A stretch of 64,000 nucleotides of DNA from Acinetobacter celticus (GTDB taxonomy: Bacteria; Pseudomonadota; Gammaproteobacteria; Pseudomonadales; Moraxellaceae): positions 1-64,000 of the forward strand of contig NZ_MBDL01000008.1 in NCBI RefSeq assembly GCF_001707755.1, given 5' to 3'. This document shows positions 57,537 to 64,000 of the stretch, in pieces (position 1 is the first letter of the stretch; each line of letters opens with the position of its first letter). The position numbers and the translations under genes were made by a program. The notes under the pieces were generated by a model. It was not told the DNA's origin, did not search any database, and saw only the letters and a list, made by a program, of their open reading frames with translations.

Positions 57537-57577
57537 TAGGCTTATTCATGTTGTAATTATATTACTGAATAAGCCTA
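57537..57577 (-). terminator. Hairpin downstream of the DUF1302 gene
   Basis: TAGGCTTATTCA / TGAATAAGCCTA, a perfect 12-bp stem with 17-nt loop, 25 bp after the end of the catabolic operon. No T-run follows on the minus strand, so termination strength is uncertain. Confidence 0.5.
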
Positions 57578-57601
57578 TTTGTGCACCAAAGCCTATTGAA
57601 G

Positions 57602-59401
57602 TTAAAAATTAACCTTAAACACTAAAGATGCAAAATCACGATCATCTATAACACTGAATTCATTTGATCCAAAAAAGTTAGTATAAGCAACTTCTCCTGT
57701 ATATTTTTTCTGATATGTTGCCGACAGTGCAATAGCTGTACTCATTTGACCTTCTTGAAAATTTTGACTAAAACCATGTACATCATGTCGGAAAGTCAAA
57801 CTTGGATTAATCACAGTTGCAGGAAAAATATCCTGATAACTTAGTGCACCACGTATTCTGTAACCTAACGACCATTCGCTAAAAAAGCCATCTCGATTAC
57901 AGAATTTTTTATTCAAATCATCTATAACCTCATTAGACAGATTTGCGGTACCATAGGCTGTACATTTGAACTCACCTGTTTCAGGATTGTATGCACCTGT
58001 TGAAAGTTCACTACGACTAAAAGCACTGCTTCGACCAATACGATTATTACCTATATCTGCTATATGATTTGCTGCAAATTCAGCAGACCAAGTCAAAGAA
58101 TTTGCACTCAAAATATTCGGAATACTATTTGTCGCTCCAATAGAAAACTGCGTTACTGGTAAGCGGACATAGCCTTGAATATACTCATCCAATCCAGGTG
58201 CGACTCCTGGAGGAGTAAATGGTGTTGCGGGATCTAAGATCTGGTAATACACCAAATCTGGACCATTGAGTTGCAATGGTTGATTAGGTTTGAAATTTAA
58301 CTCACTATAAATAGATGTGGTACCTAATTTCCCTGCCAGACTTAATCCAAACATTTCAATATTTTCAGGATAAACTGCAAAAAATGCGGCTGTATTAAAA
58401 TTTTCGGCACCTACGGCTTTTACAGTTGTTGCATCAAAGTTCGCAATTCGATTGTGGTAGTTAGCGTAATAAAGACCTAGTTCAGCATTATTTAAGCTCG
58501 GTATCGTTTGTTTTAATGCGATACCATATTGTCCACTATCCTTAGGTTTTCTATCTTCTGTACGTGGAATATAACTGTGTGCCTGTAATGCTGTCTCAGA
58601 TAATTTGTCTTTTAAACCAGCCATCAGCATCGGTCCACAATTGGCAGGCATTACATCAGACACTTCAAAAAATGTCCCGCACCCATCAATAACAGAAGGT
58701 CTGAATTTAAATTGATAAAAACCTTCGACTTTAAGATGATCATTGATTCCAGCAACAAATGAAAACATTTCAACGGGGATAATTCTTTCACGGATATGAC
58801 CACCAGGACTATTCATTGTCCCATAATCATAGGCATTTACTGAATTTAGACCATTCAAGAAAAAATTAGATTTTCCCCAAATTAATGTATGTTTACCTAG
58901 CTTTACATCTAAGTTTTGCTGATTAGCGAATTTAAAATTTTTCCATAAATATGCATCCCAAAGGTCTATTCCCTTAAATTTAGCAAGTCGAGGCCATGCT
59001 GAATCATCAAATGCTTTTAAGTCCCCATGCCCTGTTTCATAAGCATGGTCATACCAATATTTAGTACTTAGTACTGCACCTTGTTGCTTTCCTTCCAAAC
59101 GTAATTCGGTAAAACCTTTAATAATTTGCGAAATAGCATCGTATTTACTAAAGTTTATTCGCCCATCATCAGCATTGACGTCTAAACTATATCCTGGTTT
59201 CCCAATATGATTTGCATCTGGTTTATACAGCAGGGATGCAGCAGGATTTTGCATGCTCCAACTTGCCCCAAAACTTAGACTCGTATTCGCTTCTAACTTC
59301 CAATCTTTATCCAGCTCAAAACTGGTCGCTAATACCTTTGATGTTGAAAATATTAAACCACAAATAATAATATGCTGAATAACCAGGTTGTTGTTTTTCA
59401 T
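57602..59401 (-). CDS. DUF1302 family outer-membrane protein
   Basis: A 599-aa protein with a signal peptide (MKNNNLVIQHIIICGLIFSTSKVLA) and a beta-barrel-like body; FELDKDWKLEANTSLSFGAS, DVKLGKHTLIWGKSNFF and HIRERIIPVEMFSFVAGIND are typical of DUF1302. The C-terminal residue is Phe, as for BamA substrates. Such proteins accompany catabolic genes for hydrophobic or ester compounds and may admit the substrate. Start at 59401 gives a normal signal peptide; an ATG 15 bases earlier is possible. Last gene of the cluster. Confidence 0.82.
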   Translation of the reverse strand: MKNNNLVIQHIIICGLIFSTSKVLATSFELDKDWKLEANTSLSFGASWSMQNPAASLLYKPDANHIGKPGYSLDVNADDGRINFSKYDAISQIIKGFTELRLEGKQQGAVLSTKYWYDHAYETGHGDLKAFDDSAWPRLAKFKGIDLWDAYLWKNFKFANQQNLDVKLGKHTLIWGKSNFFLNGLNSVNAYDYGTMNSPGGHIRERIIPVEMFSFVAGINDHLKVEGFYQFKFRPSVIDGCGTFFEVSDVMPANCGPMLMAGLKDKLSETALQAHSYIPRTEDRKPKDSGQYGIALKQTIPSLNNAELGLYYANYHNRIANFDATTVKAVGAENFNTAAFFAVYPENIEMFGLSLAGKLGTTSIYSELNFKPNQPLQLNGPDLVYYQILDPATPFTPPGVAPGLDEYIQGYVRLPVTQFSIGATNSIPNILSANSLTWSAEFAANHIADIGNNRIGRSSAFSRSELSTGAYNPETGEFKCTAYGTANLSNEVIDDLNKKFCNRDGFFSEWSLGYRIRGALSYQDIFPATVINPSLTFRHDVHGFSQNFQEGQMSTAIALSATYQKKYTGEVAYTNFFGSNEFSVIDDRDFASLVFKVNF

Positions 59402-59453
59402 TCCATTTATATCCATAGATTTGTTGATTACATCATTTCCATATCGATGTGTT

Positions 59454-60848
59454 TTATTGAGAATCGGTTTTTGGTATATGAAAACCTGTCACTTTATTTT
59501 TTTGCGTACTATTTATCATTTTTTGTTCTTTTAATAAGCGTTTTGGCATTGCCAGTAAGATGATTATCCCACCAAAAATGAGCAATATCCCAATAATACT
59601 AAAAGCAAAATAGATGCTTCCTGTCTGGGTTTTAATTGTCCCAACTAAAGCTGGACTAATCACCGCTGAGAGACTACCTAATACATTAATCCATGCAATA
59701 CCAAGTGCTGCAGCGCTCACGGATAAATATGCAGGTGGAATCGTCCAAAATAATGTCGCCGCAGAGAAACATGCACCGCCACCAATCGTGAGTAGTAAAA
59801 CAGATAGGATCAAATCATTTTGAACAAAACCTAACAACATAAAACTGATTGCACCAACAGCCATAGTCAGTGCCAAATGCCAGCGACGTTCAAGATGCTT
59901 ATCTGAACTAAGGCATAGTAAGTACATGGCAATCAAGGCACATATAAATGGCAGACTTGAGGTTAAACCAATATGGCGTATATCTTTAACACCAAACTCT
60001 TTAATTAGAGTCGGCATCCAATACGTAATTGTATTTGTTGCAGAGTAAATACATAAGAATACAATTCCAATCAGATGTATCCGATGATCTAAAAATACTT
60101 GTTTAAAAGAACTTTTTTCTTGTCCAACAGTCTTATTTTCATTTTCCAAACTTAACTTTACGATTAATTTTTCACGCGCAGTTAACCATTTAGCTTGCTC
60201 TGGTTTATCAACCAACCAAAACCAAGTAAATGTCCCTAACAGCACGGCTGGAATTCCTTCAATGACAAACAATACTTGCCAATCCCTTAATCCCATCCAG
60301 CCATCAAAAGTGGTCATAATCCAAGTTGCTAGAGGGCCATTTACAATACCAGCAATTAAACCAGCCATTAAAAAAATAGAAGTGACACGCCCACGTAAAA
60401 ACCCAGGAAACCAATAGGTTAGATATAAAATTACACCTGGTACAAAGCCTGCTTCAGCTATTCCGATGAGAAAACGAAAAATATAAAAACTGGTAGTACT
60501 CTCAACAGTACTCATTAAAATTGTAAGGATCCCCCACAACACCATAATTCTAGTTAAGGTTGCTCGAGCCCCGACTCTCTTCAAATACATATTACTGGGT
60601 ATTTCAAAGATTAAATAACCAATAAAAAATAAAGATGTCCCAATACCATAAGCTGCATCACTTAATAATAAGTCTTCAGACATCTGCAGCTTGGCAAAAG
60701 AAATATTGATACGATCAACAATATTTAAAAAATAAGCCAAGAATATAAAAGGAACTATTCTAAAAATTACTTTTTTGAAAGTTGCGTTTTGTTCTTCAGA
60801 TGTCATCGTAATATTATCTACAGATGCTTTTTCTATCACCGTATTCAC
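59454..60848 (-). CDS. MFS transporter, anion:cation symporter type
   Basis: A 464-aa protein with 12 predicted helices. FLAYFLNIVDRINISFAKLQM and the ACS-family segment GIAEAGFVPGVILYLTYWFP point to the symporters of organic anions (tartrate, phthalate, galactarate relatives). Starts with GTG, with AAGGA seven bases upstream. It lies between the CMD-domain gene and the porin-like gene, so it probably imports the substrate of this cluster. Confidence 0.87.
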   Translation of the reverse strand: MNTVIEKASVDNITMTSEEQNATFKKVIFRIVPFIFLAYFLNIVDRINISFAKLQMSEDLLLSDAAYGIGTSLFFIGYLIFEIPSNMYLKRVGARATLTRIMVLWGILTILMSTVESTTSFYIFRFLIGIAEAGFVPGVILYLTYWFPGFLRGRVTSIFLMAGLIAGIVNGPLATWIMTTFDGWMGLRDWQVLFVIEGIPAVLLGTFTWFWLVDKPEQAKWLTAREKLIVKLSLENENKTVGQEKSSFKQVFLDHRIHLIGIVFLCIYSATNTITYWMPTLIKEFGVKDIRHIGLTSSLPFICALIAMYLLCLSSDKHLERRWHLALTMAVGAISFMLLGFVQNDLILSVLLLTIGGGACFSAATLFWTIPPAYLSVSAAALGIAWINVLGSLSAVISPALVGTIKTQTGSIYFAFSIIGILLIFGGIIILLAMPKRLLKEQKMINSTQKNKVTGFHIPKTDSQ

Positions 60849-60925
60849 ATGAATATCCTTATATTTGTTATTCGAAAAACTAATGATTCTTATTATTTAA
60901 AATAGCTCAACATTCTGTTAAGTAA

Positions 60926-61666
60926 TTAAATATCAATATGTAGTTTCAAGGCTTTTTCGAGTAGAGGTACACCGAGTTCACAGACTTCAATACCTTGTAA
61001 ACTCACAATTTTAAAGACTTCTAAAATTTGCTCTCGTGTTGCTCCTAATGCTAATGCAGCTTGGATATGACGTTGAGTTCCATGTGTCCACATATGTGTA
61101 ATAGTTACATCACCTGCGATGCACAAAAATTCGACCCAAAGTGGTGGCAAAATTCCGTTTTTCCATACACTTGTTCCCATTTTTAAATAATTTTCCAAAT
61201 AGAGTGGGTCCCAACGATAGATTGTCTCCCAAAGCGGATTAAAACTGCCCTGAATGCGCATTTCATCACAAATTGGAGTTTCTTCAATACACACCGAAGC
61301 CTCATCTGATAAACCAGCGGCTTCCAATTCTTTTTCTAAAATTGGCACACCAAGTGCGCAAGCATGTATACCTACAATACTTGCTAATTTAAAAACCTCT
61401 AAAATTTCAGTCCGGCTCACCCCTATTTTCAATGCATTTCTGATATGACGTTCCACGCCTACTGCATATAGATGAGTTGCAGTAACATCAAGTATTAAAC
61501 GAATCAATGCCACTAGTTTTGGTTCTAGAATATTATTACATTGAATTTCTTGTACTAAGGTCATGAACTGTTCAGTCCACTTGGGTTCCCACTCGGCCAT
61601 GCCATCAAATGTAGTATCAAATAAGCCAGAAGCTCGTAAGGAATTATAATTAAATGTATTATTCAT
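60926..61666 (-). CDS. Tandem carboxymuconolactone-decarboxylase-domain protein
   Basis: A 246-aa protein with two CMD/AhpD-like domains: VALIRLILDVTATHLYAVGV-ERHIRNALKIGVSRTEILEV, and again VEFLCIAGDVTITHMWTHGT-QRHIQAALALGATREQILEV. No CXXC pair, so not a peroxidase of AhpD type. The repeat suggests an internal duplication. It may be a decarboxylase, hydrolase or lactone-acting enzyme. RBS AAGGA; 19 bp after the SDR gene. Confidence 0.82.
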   Translation of the reverse strand: MNNTFNYNSLRASGLFDTTFDGMAEWEPKWTEQFMTLVQEIQCNNILEPKLVALIRLILDVTATHLYAVGVERHIRNALKIGVSRTEILEVFKLASIVGIHACALGVPILEKELEAAGLSDEASVCIEETPICDEMRIQGSFNPLWETIYRWDPLYLENYLKMGTSVWKNGILPPLWVEFLCIAGDVTITHMWTHGTQRHIQAALALGATREQILEVFKIVSLQGIEVCELGVPLLEKALKLHIDI

Positions 61667-61685
61667 CTTTCACATCCTTGTAAAA

Positions 61686-62507
61686 TTAAATAACAATCCC
61701 ACCATTTGGGCTAATCACTTGTCCGACTAAATAGTGTTCACCACTGAGATATAAAACTGTTCCCGCATATTCTTCTAAGGTTCCAAATCGCCCCGCAGGC
61801 ACACTCTGCCAAAGTCGATTACAAGCTTCTTCACCAACACTGTCTAAATATTCATTAAACTGTGGTGTAGCAACGCCACCTGGTGCTAAAGCGTTAATAA
61901 AAATATTAGCGCCAGCGACTTCATAAGCTACTGACTTGGTAAATGCAATAACTGCCCCTTTCGTTGCACTATAAGGAGGACTATGTGCACTTTTACTCGA
62001 CATACCTGCAATAGATGCGACGTTCACAATTCGGCCCGAACGTTGAGGTTCCATCAATTTCAAGGCTTCACGTGTACAATAAAATACACCATTCACATTT
62101 ACGCCCCAAAAACGCTCCCATTCATCATCAATAATCCAACGTGTAAAACTTAAAGAACGACGTGGTTCTGGCATCGCGTTATAGTCATATAAGGCTGTAC
62201 GACGCTGTGTATCTAATTCTGTAGTTGGTGTTATAGCAGCATTATTTATGAGTACATCCAAAGTACCGTAATGTTGAACAATTTTTTCAAACATCGCTGA
62301 AACTTGAGCACTTGAAGATACATCACAGTTTATCGCTAGGCATTCTCCCCCGTATTGTTCAACAACTCTTTGAGTCTCTAACAATGTTTCATTATTTACA
62401 TCACAAATAACCAATTTAGCGCCTTCTTTCGCGAAAGCTTCTGCACATGCCTTTCCTAAACCTGGTCCAACGCCTGTTATCAATACAATTTTATCTTGAA
62501 AATTCAT
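61686..62507 (-). CDS. Short-chain dehydrogenase/reductase
   Basis: A 273-aa classical SDR: ITGVGPGLGKACAEAF binds NAD(P); ICDVNN with Asp after the second strand favours NAD+; NNAAIT, the Ser in NVASIAGMSS and YSATKGAV (Tyr, Lys) are the active site. An insert after NNAAIT (TTELDTQRRTALYDYNAMPE) is unusual and may shape the substrate pocket. It probably oxidises a secondary alcohol to the ketone used by the adjacent enzymes. Confidence 0.88.
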   Translation of the reverse strand: MNFQDKIVLITGVGPGLGKACAEAFAKEGAKLVICDVNNETLLETQRVVEQYGGECLAINCDVSSSAQVSAMFEKIVQHYGTLDVLINNAAITPTTELDTQRRTALYDYNAMPEPRRSLSFTRWIIDDEWERFWGVNVNGVFYCTREALKLMEPQRSGRIVNVASIAGMSSKSAHSPPYSATKGAVIAFTKSVAYEVAGANIFINALAPGGVATPQFNEYLDSVGEEACNRLWQSVPAGRFGTLEEYAGTVLYLSGEHYLVGQVISPNGGIVI

Positions 62508-62694
62508 GTAATTATTCCATTAATTTGAACTTAATGCCAATATTCAATAGGCATTTATGTTCCATTTAATAATTAATGGGAGACTCCTCTGCAACGTTAT
62601 AATTTTTAAATTAATTGCTAATTCTATCTCGTCAAAACAGGGAAGTACTCCGGATCACTTACGTAGATATAAACTTTTTTGACTCGCTATATTA

Positions 62695-63744
62695 CTAGCG
62701 TTGAGGAACGCCTTTTTGGCCTACTTTGCGGTTTGGTGCCATGCCATTTGCCAATAAGGTTTCTTCAATACTGTTGTACTGAACTCCAATACGGTAAATT
62801 TCACGTGCTTCTTGACCACTTGCAATATCACGACCTAACTCATGTGCAATACGTACAGTTTGTTTGATCTGATCAACCGAACCGAAACGCTCACCTTTAT
62901 GATCAATGATGGTATCTTCATTGCCCACACGTGCATGCATACCCATTGCCATAGACATGGTGTTAAACGATAAGACATTTTTTAGCAATGACTCAGAGGT
63001 TAAAGTACAACCATCTGGAACACGGTTCAGGAAGTTAAAGAAGTTAAATGGGTTTGGCCCATCAAAACCACCGCCAATACCAATCCAAGTTAAGTTCATT
63101 GGACCCATGTATTGACCTTTACGCACCATACGTTCAAGCGTTTCCAAGCCATGCATACCCGTCAATTGGAAATGTGGTTGGATACCATTTGCTGCTAAAC
63201 GCTTCAAATGCTCAATGAGCCATTCAGGGCCTGCAGGAACGGTCATTTCCGCATAAGCTGCTTGAATTGCAGGATGCTCAAGTGATGTACCTTTTAAATA
63301 TTCTGGATATAAAAGCTCCATAATATTCATTTGCGTCGTATTGACTGCAACTGTTACTTGGTCAGGTTTAGGGTCTAACTCAGCCAATTTATGACGAGTA
63401 TCATCACTCAACCACAGTGCCGCTTCACCGTCACTTTCAGGTGCAAATGAAATTGAACCGCCGACTTGAATAATCATGTCAGGTACTTCTGCACGTACAC
63501 CTGCAATCAGTTCATTGAACTTAGATAAACGCTTTGAACCTTTACCATCTAACTCACGAACATGTAGATGTAAAACTGTTGCACCCGCTTCGTAGCATTC
63601 TACAGCTTTGGCAATTTGCTCTTCCATCGTGACAGGAATATCTTCAGGGAAATCTTGAGGCATCCACTCAGGGCCATAAGGTGCAACTGTAATTACCACT
63701 TTGTCCATGTTTTCTGGGTGCAAAGAATCATCCAAGAATTGCAT
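62695..63744 (-). CDS. Beta-keto acid cleavage enzyme (BKACE, DUF849)
   Basis: A 349-aa TIM-barrel metal enzyme. VVITVAPYGPEW, ATVLHLHVREL (two His zinc ligands), the conserved Glu in ARVGNEDTI and IQVGGSISF are BKACE features. These enzymes condense a beta-keto acid with acetyl-CoA and release acetoacetate plus a new CoA ester. Which beta-keto acid is used cannot be read. The ATG at 63742-63744 is spaced properly from AAGGAAG; another two codons upstream is too close. Confidence 0.88.
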   Translation of the reverse strand: MQFLDDSLHPENMDKVVITVAPYGPEWMPQDFPEDIPVTMEEQIAKAVECYEAGATVLHLHVRELDGKGSKRLSKFNELIAGVRAEVPDMIIQVGGSISFAPESDGEAALWLSDDTRHKLAELDPKPDQVTVAVNTTQMNIMELLYPEYLKGTSLEHPAIQAAYAEMTVPAGPEWLIEHLKRLAANGIQPHFQLTGMHGLETLERMVRKGQYMGPMNLTWIGIGGGFDGPNPFNFFNFLNRVPDGCTLTSESLLKNVLSFNTMSMAMGMHARVGNEDTIIDHKGERFGSVDQIKQTVRIAHELGRDIASGQEAREIYRIGVQYNSIEETLLANGMAPNRKVGQKGVPQR

Positions 63745-63805
63745 ATGCATCTTCCTTTTATATTTTATAAATCGTAAATTGAATAAAATGATTTCGTGTT
63801 AAAGC

Positions 63806-64000
63806 CTAGTAAGTTGCATCACCAATAATGCCTGTCCGCTCCATTTTGCGGTGACACGCTGGATAATCCATCACAGCATAGTGTTGTGTACTACGGTTAT
63901 CCCAAATCGCAATACTATTTGGCTTCCAGCGCCAACGAACTTGATACTCTGGAATTGAAGCTTGCGAAATTAAATAGCGCAGTAAATCTGCTGCCCCCGG
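63806..64000 (-). CDS. TauD/TfdA-like dioxygenase, C-terminal part (cut by window edge)
   Basis: The last 64 codons of a gene that enters from the right. VRWRWKPNSIAIWDNRSTQH followed by YAVMDY and RKMERTGIIGD contains the distal His and Arg of the 2-oxoglutarate/Fe(II) dioxygenases of the TauD/TfdA family (W-x2-N-S-I-A-I-W-D-N-R-x2-Q-H). Such enzymes hydroxylate next to a heteroatom or carboxylate. It is upstream of the BKACE gene on the same strand, so it is probably part of the cluster. Confidence 0.85.
   Translation of the reverse strand, partial: PGAADLLRYLISQASIPEYQVRWRWKPNSIAIWDNRSTQHYAVMDYPACHRKMERTGIIGDATY

Overview
The window looks like an Acinetobacter chromosome (not obviously A. 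baylyi ADP1). It is AT-rich, carries a ben/cat benzoate-catechol locus with a CatM-type LysR regulator, and has a type VI secretion (T6SS) locus of the Acinetobacter type (asaA, asaB, asaC, tagX and tagN homologues, no tssJ). A near-perfect XerCD dif sequence at 53688-53715 suggests that the right half lies at or near the replication terminus.

Layout. (1) 1-12.2 kb: aromatic catabolism. A long minus-strand series catB-catC-catA-benA-benB-benC-benD-benE-catI converts benzoate to catechol, cis,cis-muconate, muconolactone and beta-ketoadipate. It diverges from catM, which is followed on the plus strand by the benzoate permease benK and an OprD-type porin. A hairpin with a U-run spans the benD stop codon, and plain hairpins sit in the catA/benA and benB/benC gaps. 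(2) 12.2-30.2 kb: mostly housekeeping genes. These are an AMP-forming acyl-CoA synthetase, an EamA exporter, plsB, a MocR-type regulator, a CioAB-type bd oxidase with a 41-aa DUF2474 partner, lrgAB, a lipoprotein, an Imm33-like protein, a zeta-kinase toxin-antitoxin candidate, and a PmpA/PmpB plus persulfide dioxygenase operon. (3) 30.2-51.8 kb: the T6SS as two divergent operons, tssH-tssA-tssK-tssL-asaC-tagX (minus) and asaA-tssB-tssC-hcp-tssE-tssF-tssG-asaB-tssM-tagF-tagN (plus). Two lesions are visible in the minus operon: an 11-bp tandem duplication that frameshifts tssH (clpV), and a 1-bp deletion that separates the start of tssK from the rest. No vgrG, PAAR or effector gene is present. 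As sequenced, this T6SS is probably impaired.

(4) 51.9-57.6 kb: an amidase gene, then a decayed accessory region around dif. It holds dif, an inverted imperfect dif-like copy about 110 bp away, and two strong hairpins between them. This is the layout of the folded single-strand attP used by CTXphi-type filamentous phages. Around it are an N-terminally truncated Zot (pI) gene, several tiny unknown genes, degraded coding fragments, and a divergent XRE-regulator/unknown gene pair with a perfect 10+10 bp palindrome between them. (5) 57.6-64 kb: a minus-strand catabolic cluster with a TauD/TfdA-like dioxygenase (cut by the window edge), a BKACE (DUF849) enzyme, an SDR dehydrogenase, a double carboxymuconolactone-decarboxylase-domain protein, an MFS transporter and a DUF1302 outer-membrane protein. 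Its substrate cannot be read from the sequence.

No rRNA, tRNA, CRISPR array or complete insertion sequence was seen. All homology statements rest on recognised motifs and gene order; no search was run.
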